From positions 1,054,001-1,118,000 of the forward strand of contig NC_067203.1 of assembly GCF_026262505.1 (NCBI RefSeq): 64,000 nucleotides of DNA. The letters are read 5' to 3'. The notes beneath the pieces were generated by a model. That model ran no database searches. It was not told the DNA's origin and worked only from the letters and a program-made list of their open reading frames with translations. The position numbers and the translations under genes are program-made. This stretch comes from Trichomonas vaginalis G3. Its lineage: Eukaryota > Parabasalia > Trichomonadida > Trichomonadidae. Positions 10,100-19,272 of the stretch are shown here, in pieces (the stretch's first letter is position 1; each line of letters opens with the position of its first letter).

Positions 10100-10281
10100 A
10101 CCTTATCTCCTTTATTTAATACTTCCCTTACCGGAACATTAGGTGCTATTTGTTCAGCAACGTCACTAATTGCTTCTTTATTCTTAAATATCCAATTTGC
10201 TCCTTTCTTAATCCCTTCCCAAACTTTATGCGCTCCTCTTTTTACTTTATCCCACAGTTTCTTAAAGAATCCTGCAGCCAT
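10069..10281 (-). CDS. Small amphipathic protein, partner of 9809
   Basis: 70 residues, strongly basic, beginning MAAGFFKKLWDKVKRGAH, the same first ten residues as the convergent gene at 9809. The rest (WEGIKKGANWIF, then VPVREVLNKGDKVYRRLQP) is unrelated. The shared start in opposite orientation implies duplication by inversion. A related copy is at 40026-40239. A membrane-active or DNA-condensing minor virion protein is plausible; not provable by eye. Confidence 0.6.
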   Translation of the reverse strand: MAAGFFKKLWDKVKRGAHKVWEGIKKGANWIFKNKEAISDVAEQIAPNVPVREVLNKGDKVYRRLQPILR

Positions 10282-10350
10282 AGTTGATTATTTCATTAAA
10301 ATTAAAAATTCATTTTCATCTTTTAATTTTGATTTTTTATTTAATAATAA

Positions 10351-11989
10351 ATGACGACTAACTATTTAGTGCCAAACACTAAACCGATTAATGGAAATGT
10401 GTTTCATTCATTCGAAAAGATAAATGAAATATTCGCAAAGAATGATGGAAGAAGATATTATAGAGAACTTGAAAGTTCATGCTATGACTCTGATGCTCCA
10501 TATTTTGATGATAAACAAACTCATTTAAGAATTACAAATCCGGCTCATGATGTGAACCAATTAGGTGACACATATATTAAACGCAAAGTTAAAGCAACTC
10601 TAGTTTCAAATAAAGCTTTCACATGTGATGCCGCTTTTAAATGCATGCGTTTATTCGTTGGTTACAAATCATCAAATCAAAGCTTTAAACAATTAGAAGT
10701 AGAAACCGAAAGAGGTGATGCGGTTATCTTCAGATGGATTGCGCCCGTGAATCTTTCGCATTTGCAACATATAAACCAAAATCAGAAAGGAAAGTTAAAA
10801 AGTTTGTTCATTCGTTATATAATAATGTTCAAAAATATGATAACTCAGTATGTGGTAAATATATTGACCCTTCAGAAGTTTTCAAGAAAGCAAATGAAGA
10901 AGTTGATGTCACTTTTGATATGATTATTCCGGTAAATGATTTGTTAGCATTTCAGGCGTTCGATGATTATCCTAAATCATTTGGTGAAATCATTCTTAAA
11001 TATTATGTTTTCAGGGATACTTTAGTATTTTGTCAGGTTGACCCGTTAAGAGTTGCTGATTTACAAAATTACGTTTATGAAAAGATAACTGATGAAAATT
11101 ATGAAAAGATTATGAATCATGTTTATAAATATGATCGCAAATTCCAACAAATCGGACTTCCTGCCAAATTAATTACAAGCTTAGCCGCTACATCTGCTGA
11201 CGCAACAGTTGAAGACGTTATTATTTCATGCACAAAGATGGAAGTTTTAGAGGATAAATGCATTACACCAGGATACGGTTTAATTGAAGAATCAGTTAAA
11301 GCAATACCACGTTTATTTAGTAAGGAAGATCCATTCATGATTCCAGCTCAACATATTGACGTTCGTTCACTAAATGGAGGTTGCATCACTCCTGAAGGTA
11401 TTAGCTCAGATTTCTCATACGCTCTTCATAATGTTACAGATGTTGTGTTAACATTTCCGAAGAATGCAATGCAAAGAACGGTTTTAGAAAATCCAATGCT
11501 TCGAGGTCTTCAGGTCACTATAGATTCCAGAAACTTCCCCGATCAAGCGATGACCACAGTGGGTGACATATTCTTTACACGTATGCTTCAAGCTTCTGAT
11601 TTAGATGGAGTGAATGAATGCACAGAAGAATACGAGGACTCATTAACTAGACCACTGAATGATGATGATGGCAACCATTAGCTAGAACATGGAAAGACCA
11701 AACTTCATTCTTATGCACTATTCCAGTTCAACGTGATGGAGCGGGTATATTCTTTGATGGATTAGAAACTTTCAACTCACAAGTTACAGTACAAGTGAAA
11801 GCTTATCCAATCATTCAGGGTGAAAATGACACTTACTGTTCAAAAGTGACAAATCCTCCTCAGGTTTGGTTTACTAGGACTACATATTGGACATGGACAC
11901 CGGATGAAGGTTTGAAATATCATCCAACAGGTACACCACCGCAGTATAGAAGTTCATATGATGAAATATTGATGAATAGAAATGTTTAA
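10351..11989 (+). pseudogene. Major capsid protein gene of copy A (broken)
   Basis: Encodes the best candidate for the double jelly-roll major capsid protein, about the expected length (near 540 residues). Begins MTTNYLVPNTKPING after an AATAAATG leader. Position directly before the packaging ATPase and the alternation of short beta-strand segments fit the Polinton capsid module; the family call is inferred since no jelly-roll motif is diagnostic by eye. Broken, with one or two interruptions. Copy B has the same gene at 40309-41948, nearly identical by eye. Confidence 0.75.
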
Positions 11990-12013
11990 AATTATAAATT
12001 TATTTTTGATTAA

Positions 12014-12841
12014 ATGGATTTAAATTCATCCACCCCTTATGAAGAATTAGCAGGAGTATATAATACATACGTAGATGATATGATTAATGAAGCATTGAGT
12101 GATAATAGAAATGCTCTATCTAAGGAAAAATTAATGAAAATTCCATATTCTGAATGTTACTTAAATTCAATCACTGCAGCAATTGGTAAACAAAATAAAG
12201 GTAAAACATTAACGATATTAAAACAAATTATCATTATTGCTAACACTTCACCCTATTCACATGTGTTAATTTATATCAACCGTTCAGGTTCACCTTCAGA
12301 TGATACATTTGAATCTTTAAAGCATTTAATCAAAATTCCAATTATTTATTTATCACAAGAAGAAGCAGAAGATTATTTAAAAAACTTTGTAATGTATAAA
12401 GAATTATATAATACAATCAAGAAGCAAGGATTAGAGGATAAAATTATTGATAAACAACGGGATGAATTATTTGAAACACTTTCTATTTCAAATTTTGATA
12501 GAGAATTTTTGCATTCACTCATTTTTCTAGATGATGCGGTGAAATCAAAACTAATAACTAATGAGAAATCATATTTTAATCAATTATTAACTCAATGTCG
12601 ACACATTCAGTGTTCATTCTTCATGGCTGTTCAATACTTTAAAGCATTAAGCACAAACATTAAATCAAACCTGTCCACCCTTTTCATTTTCAGTGGTTTT
12701 AGTCGTCAACAGTTGAACGTTATGCTTTATCAAGTGAATTTACCAATGAGCATTAATGAACTTTACACACAATATCAACAATTAGGAGAACATGGAAAAA
12801 TAATAGTTGATTTAAATAAAGGTTCCATTAAATTCGAATAA
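12014..12841 (+). CDS. Packaging ATPase, FtsK/HerA (A32-like) family
   Basis: 275 residues. Pumps DNA into capsids in adenovirus-unrelated double jelly-roll viruses and Polintons. Walker A variant GKQNKGKT near residue 58, Walker B SLIFLDDA near 171, and a downstream CRHIQCSFFMAVQYFKALS segment that matches the sensor/arginine-containing strand of A32-like ATPases. Reads through in this copy; the copy in element B (41973-42793) is broken. Lies 25 bp after the capsid gene on the same strand, a normal order for the morphogenesis module. Confidence 0.85.
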   Translation: MDLNSSTPYEELAGVYNTYVDDMINEALSDNRNALSKEKLMKIPYSECYLNSITAAIGKQNKGKTLTILKQIIIIANTSPYSHVLIYINRSGSPSDDTFESLKHLIKIPIIYLSQEEAEDYLKNFVMYKELYNTIKKQGLEDKIIDKQRDELFETLSISNFDREFLHSLIFLDDAVKSKLITNEKSYFNQLLTQCRHIQCSFFMAVQYFKALSTNIKSNLSTLFIFSGFSRQQLNVMLYQVNLPMSINELYTQYQQLGEHGKIIVDLNKGSIKFE

Positions 12842-12881
12842 CTTTTTATAATTAATTTTTATTTTTTATTTATAATTAAAC

Positions 12882-13781
12882 ATGACAGAAATTGCAAATC
12901 TTCTACAGGTTCCATTAAAACAAGGAACAAACAAAAAGGGTGCATATAATAGAACTATGAAAGTTCCAGACGGAATGAAAGAATTAGTCCACATTGTTGC
13001 CGGTCTTCAAAAGGATGTTAAACAAATGAGAAACGTTTTAACATTACCAGAAGCTCAAGCATATGCCAAACGTCACGGACCAAATTGGGAAGCACACGAA
13101 GCAGACATTACGGGTCCAAATGGAAAACCTGATGGAATAAATGAAGTTTTCGTTACTGATGGTCAAGGAAATATTAAAGTCATAAATGGGTATAAATTAA
13201 CAATGACGGATTATCCTAAACGTAAAGCATATAATGAACATTATCCTATGCAATTTGATGAAAATGGAAAAGCTGTTAAACAATACATTGGAGAAGGTGA
13301 AAATGGTCCAATTAATTCATACCGTCATAATCCATATTCTTACTTCAATGAAGAATTAAATGCTATTGAAGAGGGACCGGATGGATTACCACGATATTCT
13401 AACCAGTTTGATGGTCAATATGCAAATTTAAGACCTGAAATTCCAGCTAAGAAATTCTTTAAAGTTGCTTTATTCGATCCAGTTTTCGCAAATGTTAAAG
13501 ATGAACTTAAACAGCAATTCCAACCAATTATAGTAGCAAGAATTGCATCAGGTGCTTTATCTCAAGCATTCAAAGATTTAATTAAGAAACCATTATATCA
13601 GCAACGAGGTTTAACTTATGATTTAGTTAAGGAATCAGATAAAAGAAAATTTGAGAAATCAGATGATTATAAGAATGCAATTAATGAATATATTCGGTCT
13701 ATTAATTTCGATGAAAATGCTAAAAATCAACTTCATGAACAAATACAGGAAATAATAGATTCAAAAGTTCCAGCAAAATAA
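12882..13781 (+). CDS. Polinton protein of unknown function, 299 aa
   Basis: Soluble, charged protein with a Gly/Asn-rich middle ([20 protein letters not shown]) and a helical C-terminal third. No family recognised. Position between the packaging ATPase and another virion-type gene suggests a structural or assembly role. The first two thirds match copy B (42835) almost perfectly, but the C-terminal third is clearly more diverged, as if the gene were a recombinant (see findings). Confidence 0.65.
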   Translation: MTEIANLLQVPLKQGTNKKGAYNRTMKVPDGMKELVHIVAGLQKDVKQMRNVLTLPEAQAYAKRHGPNWEAHEADITGPNGKPDGINEVFVTDGQGNIKVINGYKLTMTDYPKRKAYNEHYPMQFDENGKAVKQYIGEGENGPINSYRHNPYSYFNEELNAIEEGPDGLPRYSNQFDGQYANLRPEIPAKKFFKVALFDPVFANVKDELKQQFQPIIVARIASGALSQAFKDLIKKPLYQQRGLTYDLVKESDKRKFEKSDDYKNAINEYIRSINFDENAKNQLHEQIQEIIDSKVPAK

Positions 13782-13813
13782 AAGTTTAAATATATTTTTT
13801 TATTCGAATATAA

Positions 13814-14515
13814 ATGAGAAGACGTTTCACTAGTCAAAAGAACACTAACGCAAAAGCAGAGATTACGGTTGGTTATAACGTAAATGATGATAAATCACGA
13901 ATTATTCAAAATGTTAAAGTTAATGTTAGTCCTGAATTAACAAGGTCAGCAACTCAACCAAATTTATTAACTCGTGACTTACCGAAGAATGAGGAGAATG
14001 AAGAAAACCATGAGAATGGAGACCCAATCATTTTATCTGAACCTGGTAAAGAACCTGTTGAAATTCCCACTTATCCAACATACCCCCCACCTCTTTCATC
14101 AAACATCGAGAACCCAGGAATCTACGATTACAGTCGCAATGCGCCATATAAAATAGACATTAATTCTGAATTAATGAAAATTTACCGTGATATCATAACT
14201 GATAATTATGATTCAATAATAAATTTAATTGACCAATCCGGTTTAATTATTTTACCTTATGAATCATTAATTCACATTATCGCCATTCTTTGTGATGTTC
14301 AAGATTCAGACGTGAAGATTCAATTTTTCATAGATGATGAGGTTTCATGCTGCGGAACAGTTGCAAAAATAAATCCTATAAAGGATATTAGCACAATTAA
14401 GATATCAAAGAACGGAACAACAACTGAACTTCATTTAACATATAATGATATTTATAATAAAATAGTTGATGAATATAAAATATCACTTGAAAAATTCTTT
14501 GTTAAGGCTATTTAA
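13814..14515 (+). CDS. Virion-type protein with conserved Ser-Cys-Cys-Gly C-terminal domain
   Basis: 233 residues. The N-terminal half is low-complexity (Asn/Glu then Pro/Tyr-rich); the C-terminal half (about 125-233) is a compact domain with FFIDDEVSCCGTV, then KISKNGTTTELHLTY. A protein of the second lineage, element C (32634-33215), has the same SCCG block and a similar ending, so this is a family shared across Polinton lineages. Copy A carries an extra in-frame segment (IYDYSRN region) absent from copy B. The stop overlaps the stop of the convergent gene at 14512 by four bases. Function unknown. Confidence 0.65.
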   Translation: MRRRFTSQKNTNAKAEITVGYNVNDDKSRIIQNVKVNVSPELTRSATQPNLLTRDLPKNEENEENHENGDPIILSEPGKEPVEIPTYPTYPPPLSSNIENPGIYDYSRNAPYKIDINSELMKIYRDIITDNYDSIINLIDQSGLIILPYESLIHIIAILCDVQDSDVKIQFFIDDEVSCCGTVAKINPIKDISTIKISKNGTTTELHLTYNDIYNKIVDEYKISLEKFFVKAI

Positions 14516-14991
14516 TATTCAAGCATTAACATTATCGAATAATAATCCTTTGAATCATAATCGATAATAATTGACCTTTCACCAGTTTCTATCGTTTGTT
14601 TTATTTCTTTTTGTTCCCCACTATCCGGATCGGTCATTGTAATTGTTTTTGTTATAGTATCAGCTTTATCTTTAACTTCAATCTTTTTTCCATCGGGATA
14701 TTTAAACCAAAATTCCAAAAATTCGATATTGTCAATCTGTTCATATTTTAATCTATCAATTACATTTTTAATACCATCTGAAAATCTTATGAAATGGTCA
14801 TTATATGGGTTTGATTGAACTAAATTTGAATGAAGTGAAATATAACCTGATGATGAATATGACATCGACTCATATTTTCTGAAAACACTAAAATTTATAA
14901 CATGAATGAATTTCTTATTCGTTGAATTTATGAATTCTTGAGGTAATCTTATTCTAGTTTTATTTATCACTGGAAAATAACGCTTTACCAT
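14512..14991 (-). CDS. Polinton protein of unknown function, 159 aa
   Basis: Mostly beta-strand in appearance, without membrane helices. Segments include KFIHVINFSVFRKYESMS and EFWFKYPDGKKIEVKDK. Size and beta-rich character would suit a minor, single jelly-roll capsid protein (penton), which Polintons are known to have, but no diagnostic motif is seen. Convergent with 13814 and divergent from 15013. Copy B has a homologue at 44479-44957. Confidence 0.55.
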   Translation of the reverse strand: MVKRYFPVINKTRIRLPQEFINSTNKKFIHVINFSVFRKYESMSYSSSGYISLHSNLVQSNPYNDHFIRFSDGIKNVIDRLKYEQIDNIEFLEFWFKYPDGKKIEVKDKADTITKTITMTDPDSGEQKEIKQTIETGERSIIIDYDSKDYYSIMLMLEY

Positions 14992-15012
14992 ATTTTTAAT
15001 CGTAATAAAAAA

Positions 15013-15749
15013 ATGTCAATTATCAATATTATTTCGAATAATAACTGTGAATTAAATTTAACAGTTAGCGGAATTTATAATGTTACTCTCGTTTCTGTGA
15101 GTGGTAAATTTAATCCCATTCTTTTAGACCCTTCAGATTATATATCATTTATTAAAGATGACCATGAGCCGCATAGCGGCGGGGTCGTAGACCTAAAAAC
15201 GTATGATATGTATATAAATAATGTGATAACGAAATGGGATATTAACATGATTTTAAGTTATTTAAATGAATCATTTATCGTATGGTATGAAGAAAATTTT
15301 AAATCAAAACCTGATAAACTTTTTGAACTTGATGAAATAAATAACCTTATTAAATTTCCGCTGAAAATTAAATTTTGTACTCCTCGTCTTCGTTCATTGT
15401 TGGGGATATTAAATTTTGAAAAAGATGTTGGGGATGTTTTGTATTCTGACACTGGTTCTAATTTCATTTTAATCAAATGTGATAAAGTTAATACCCCAAT
15501 GAGATTTTCACATCAAACATTAGACCCTAACTCTTACCCATCAATACAAAACATTTTATCCATCAACTTAAACATATTTTCTTTATCATATCCGTTTCAA
15601 TTATCCGGGAATTCATTTATTCTTCATTCAAAAGATTTTATCAAATATTAAATTTAGAATAACTGACCTATTTGATTGTGATTTAGAATTTATGAATGAA
15701 ATATTATGGCAATTTCAAATAGAAAAAAGCTGATGAGATAACAGATTAA
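15013..15749 (+). pseudogene. Polinton protein of unknown function (broken)
   Basis: About 235 residues in its family, begins MSIINIISNNNCELNLTVSG with beta-rich segments, and ends with a helical DLEFMNEILWQF stretch. Lies before the fibre gene. Copy A has an extra in-frame GC hairpin module near 15164-15193 that copy B lacks. Broken, about one interruption. Related gene in copy B at 44977-45686. Virion or fibre-assembly role is guessed from position only. Confidence 0.5.
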
Positions 15750-15772
15750 ATATTATTTTTAAATCGTAATAA

Positions 15773-17555
15773 ATGATTAAACAACAGCAACCACAGACCA
15801 TTACATACGCCCATATATGCATATAATTCAAAGACGGCAGAACAAACGCAAATGTTGAAATATGGAGATTTGGAGATAGTATTGAAAAATGACCATTTCG
15901 AATTCGTTTGCAAAGGTGGTGCAGTGATATCAAATATAAAAGAAATTTTATTTATGAATTCAAAAATTAAAGGAATAATGGATGATATAACATCAATTCC
16001 ACCAGAAGAACAAAGATATTACGCATTAAATGCATTTCCTAAAGTTTTGAAGATTGGAAGATTTAATTTAAATGAGGAATTCATAAAAGGTTTCCTAAAT
16101 GAATAATGAAGAAAGCAGATAAGGAATATGTTAACGATGAGTTAGCAAAGAAAGCAGATATATCATTTGTTAACGATGAGTTAGCAAAGAAGGCAGATAA
16201 GGAATATGTTAACGATGAGTTAGCAAAGAAGGCAGATAAGGAATATGTTAATGAAAAGATAATGAAATTATAGAAAGGGTTGAATGGTATCATGAACGGA
16301 CATCGAAGATTCTTAAAACTAAAGCTGATACAGGATGGGTTTCAGAATGTTTAGACCTTAAAGCAGATATATCATTTGTTAACGATGAGTTAGGGAAGAA
16401 AGCAGATAAGGAATATGTTAACGATGAGTTAGCAAAGAAAGCAGATAAGGAATATGTTAACGATGAGTTAGCAAAGAAAGCAGATAAGGAATATGTTAAC
16501 GATGAGTTTAGCAAAGAAAGCAGATATATCATTTGTTAACGAAATATACCAAAGTTTAGTTGGAACAAAAAATATTGAAACTATTGTTGGGACTTTTCTG
16601 TCAATGAAGAAAACAAATATTTTAGATGGGAGCTTGTACAGTCCTTAAAGAAATGGTATACGGTATAAACTCATTCCGAAAAATAAACAATGAAATGTAT
16701 GTAGGCTATATAAAGAATAATGGCACACAAGTTAAAGTTCCATTAGACAACAACTGCTACTTAAACTTATATGGAGACGAACAAAAGAAATATTTAAGAG
16801 TTTATGAAATGACGGATATGACATTGTCTAACGTAGCTCCAGCACCGTATTATTATGACTATGGTGTTGACGCACATGTAGACCCAAAAAAAGCAAACAT
16901 TATATTTAGATTATTATAGATATAAAAGATATAATGCAATAGAAAAAACGAGAATAGTATACTATTATGAAGATGACAAAAATAAATATTATAGTCAAGA
17001 TTTTACATACCCTGAAAACATAAGATTATATTATAAAAAAATTCTGACACAAACCAGAAGAAACCCGAAATAGTTTACACTATATTTTAAGTTCAAAAGA
17101 GACAATCCTATAATATCTCATATGTTTGATTTAATGAACCCAGTAGGTTCTATTTATACATCTATGGATGTGAGAGGTCCTCAAGCAATGTTTGGTGTTG
17201 GTGCATGGAACAAATAGTCGACAGGTTTTTGTATTGTGCAAACTCTTCAAAGGAAACAGGGGGAAGTAAAACAATTACGGGTGAAAATTTACCTGCACAC
17301 AGTCACTACATAGATTTAAGCACATCTCAAGCAGGTTGGCATAAGCATAGATATTGGGATTGGTCAGGAATGACAAAAGGTAAAGGATATGATGTTAAAG
17401 ATGATGTTAAATTTGCCATAAATTGTTACTGGAGTGACACTCAGGGAGAAGGAAACCATACACATCGCGTTTCAGGATATACACAAACAACGGGACAAAG
17501 TAAAGATTACATGCCACCATTTATGACTGTATTCGCATGGTATAGAGTTCAATGA
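15773..17555 (+). pseudogene. Modular fibre gene with phage-like tip domain, copy A (broken)
   Basis: Four parts in order: an N-terminal head (YGDLEIVLKNDHFEFVCKGG), a tandem coiled-coil shaft of KADKEYVNDELAK-type repeats (about 16100-16530), a middle domain, and a C-terminal tip from about 17120 with NPVGSIYTSM, GGSKTITGENLPAHSHYI, GEGNHTHRVSG and DYMPPFMTVFAWYR. The tip resembles the C-terminal domain of phage T4 gp10 and tail-collar type proteins, where it helps form trimeric fibres. Likely the host-attachment fibre of the element. Broken, several interruptions. Copy B carries the same head and tip with a different middle domain. Confidence 0.75.
16100..16530 (+). repeat. Tandem coiled-coil repeats, fibre shaft
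   Basis: About eight near-identical 39-bp units, typified by GCAGATAAGGAATATGTTAA, each encoding a 13-residue K-A-D-K-E-Y-V-N-D-E-L-A-K-type unit. Two unit types (KEYV and ISFV) alternate irregularly. Copy B has only a short version. Length variation by slippage is expected. Confidence 0.85.
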
Positions 17556-17807
17556 ACGCTCAATGTTTGTGAAACAAACTTTAGGAGCTCCAAAAGAGCA
17601 AACAGCATAATTTAAATTTTTATTTTAGTATAAATGAAGATTCTACCATATGGTGTTATTGGAAAGAGATAAAAGATGGAAACCCAATATTTGATCCAAA
17701 GTTAAAATTAAAGTTACTGACAAGACAACAACTTGAAAAGTTGCTGAAACCAAAACAGAATGAAAAATGAGAAAATGAGAAAATGAGAAAGAAAAAAAAT
17801 TTAAATT

Positions 17808-17833
17808 ATGCAATTTTATTTTTATCATAAATG
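17808..17833 (+). promoter_or_regulatory. T-rich leader ending ATAAATG
   Basis: Example of the recurrent start-proximal motif: T-run, then ATCATAA directly joined to ATG. Very similar sequences precede 10351, 13814, 15773, 18820 and, on the minus strand, 9741, 20802, 24446 and 50918. Confidence 0.45.
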
Positions 17834-18013
17834 ACCAAATTAATTAAGCCAACTATTTCTAAATTAATGATACCAATGAAATCATTTCATGGAGTACTTA
17901 TCCCAGGTTCTTCACAATTAGCCGGGGCAAGTGTTGTGACTCAAGGTGGAACATTAGCGAATCCATTCAAATTATTAACTAAAGATGAACTTAATAAAAT
18001 GATGATAAAATAA
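17831..18013 (+). CDS. Small Polinton protein, 60 aa
   Basis: MTKLIKPTISKLMIPMKSFH followed by a Gly/Ser-rich middle and a KDELNKMMIK end. Preceded by TTTTATTTTTATCATAAATG, the leader seen before most genes of this family, which supports it as a real gene. Too short to assign. Confidence 0.45.
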   Translation: MTKLIKPTISKLMIPMKSFHGVLIPGSSQLAGASVVTQGGTLANPFKLLTKDELNKMMIK

Positions 18014-18051
18014 CTGATAACAAAATTTTATTTCACTACTACCATAAAAAC

Positions 18052-18087
18052 AGGTGAAAAAACAGGTGATATCTCACCTCTTCACCT
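18052..18087. promoter_or_regulatory. Four AGGTGA half-sites, operator-like
   Basis: AGGTGA, 6 bp, AGGTGA, 4 bp, TCACCT, 2 bp, TCACCT. The same arrangement, with the same spacings but different spacer bases, occurs in copy B at 52089-52124. Could be a protein-binding site or a transcript-end hairpin. Confidence 0.5.
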
Positions 18088-18337
18088 AAATTATATTTTA
18101 GGTCAAAGCTTCCACGAGAGAAAAGATTCCTCATTCGCTAAGGATTCCAAAAATGAAAAAATCATTGATTTCGGCTGAGAAAAAACAGCAAAACCCTTCT
18201 TCCACGGGAACAAAGAAATAAAGAAGAAATAAAGAAGAAATAAAGTAAATTTTTTATTTATTCCCGTGGAAGATAGAGCACTTTTATGATACTTTTTATT
18301 CACGACAAACAAGACAAATAAAGAAAATAAGAAAATA

Positions 18338-18412
18338 CGGCGCTGTCGCGGTTCGAACCACAGACCTTGACCCCTCCATAACACCACCTTAGACCACTGT
18401 GCTACGTAGCCT
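18338..18412 (-). tRNA. tRNA-like sequence, probably a pseudo-tRNA
   Basis: On the minus strand an A box TAGCACAGTGG (18394-18404) and a B box GGTTCGAACC (18350-18359) are spaced as in a tRNA gene. The acceptor and anticodon arms do not pair well by eye, so it may be a decayed tRNA, a tRNA-derived repeat or chance. No isotype is given. It is not present in copy B. Confidence 0.3.
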
Positions 18413-18460
18413 GTCGACATAAGATTTTATAAATTGCATATTTGACGTAAATTTATTTCC

Positions 18461-18714
18461 CAGTTCTTCAAAAATAATTCATAACTACCTTCCTCCTGAA
18501 CTGTTGTCAAAATGTCATGTTGTCACACTTTTTCAGAGAAGTTAAATGACCTGGTAGCACATGGTAACATGGTAGCACCTTCAGTTCTTCAAAAATAATT
18601 CATAACTACCTTCCTCCTGAACTGTTGTCAAAATGTCATGTTGTCACACTTTTTCAGAGAAGTTAAATGACCTGGTAGCACATGGTAACATGGTAGCACC
18701 TTCAGTTATTCAAA
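18461..18714. repeat. 121-bp tandem repeats, iteron-like (copy A)
   Basis: Two perfect 121-bp units (18461-18581 and 18582-18702) plus the start of a third. Each contains GGTAGCAC-ATGGTAACAT-GGTAGCACC, three short direct motifs spaced 9-10 bp, resembling replication iterons. The same unit flanks the island of copy B. Confidence 0.9.
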
Positions 18715-18819
18715 AATAATTAATTATTGAATAACCTAAAAACATGAGACTTTGTCTCCGGACTCTTTGAGTCACTTAACGATAAAATAAGTGATAACAA
18801 ATTTTTATTTTTATCATAA

Positions 18820-18984
18820 ATGAATACCCCACAAGCTCAAAATTTACCACGAATCATAACAAGGGAGGAAATGATAAAAATGATGCAAGAACATGTTAAA
18901 AATAACAAACCACTAAAATTGAGAAAATGTGGTTATGCGGTAATGATGGAAAGAGAGATGTTGTCGAAGAGGAATAAAAATTAA
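18820..18984 (+). CDS. Small basic protein, 54 aa
   Basis: MNTPQAQNLPRIITREEMIK followed by a Lys-rich half with KLRKCGYAVMMEREML. Conserved in copy B (52476-52640) with mostly conservative changes. It follows the typical T-rich ATCATAAATG leader, so it is likely a true gene although short. Its end overlaps the convergent gene at 18981 by a few bases. Function unknown. Confidence 0.55.
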   Translation: MNTPQAQNLPRIITREEMIKMMQEHVKNNKPLKLRKCGYAVMMEREMLSKRNKN

Positions 18985-19253
18985 ATTTGGATAGAGTTTA
19001 AAAATTCATCTTTATTAAATTCATCTCTTCCAATCAATTTATTTATTCTATTAAATTCTTTTATTTTTGCTTCACTCAGTTTAAGGATTGAACGATAAGT
19101 TTCTAATTTTTCGATTATTTCTTTCCTCTCTTTATCGTTTTCAACCCCACCACATTGTGGCTTCTTTTTGTAATAACATATTTTTGATTTAATTCTGTTT
19201 AGTTTCTTTTTATATTCATCGTCTGGACTCTTGACTGCTTCGTTGTTACTCAT
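18981..19253 (-). CDS. Small helical protein, 90 aa
   Basis: Almost entirely charged helix (KKKLNRIKSKICYYKKK, then EIIEKLETYRSILKLSEAKI), possibly coiled coil. Copy B has the same gene (52637-52924) with a few extra in-frame residues. Both copies keep a palindrome over the PQCGG codons although its bases differ. Just downstream of the integrase in the same minus-strand group. Function unknown. Confidence 0.55.
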   Translation of the reverse strand: MSNNEAVKSPDDEYKKKLNRIKSKICYYKKKPQCGGVENDKERKEIIEKLETYRSILKLSEAKIKEFNRINKLIGRDEFNKDEFLNSIQI

Positions 19254-19272
19254 TTCTTACGAAATAAAAAAA

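Larger units (their letters stand above)
18014..18819. other. Non-coding junction of copy A with several structured sequences
   Basis: 806 bp with no protein gene. It holds a four-fold AGGTGA operator-like site (18052-18087), a 12-bp inverted repeat CTTCCACGGGAA / TTCCCGTGGAAG (18200-18211 and 18261-18272), a tRNA-like sequence (18338-18412, minus) and two perfect 121-bp tandem repeats (18461-18702). In copy B this is where the accessory island sits. Confidence 0.6.

Noticed and set aside
14512-14991. Cysteine protease (adenain-like), expected in Polintons
   Set aside because: No His/Asp/Cys pattern of that family could be recognised here or elsewhere in A, B or C, so none is called.
17120-17555. 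Bacterial or phage contamination suggested by the phage-like tip
   Set aside because: It is fused to a fibre in a Polinton, repeated in three elements, with the same base composition, and flanked by eukaryotic host genes.
18103-18420. Open frame of 105 codons on the minus strand
   Set aside because: It crosses the tRNA-like sequence and inverted repeats, has no counterpart in copy B and looks non-coding.
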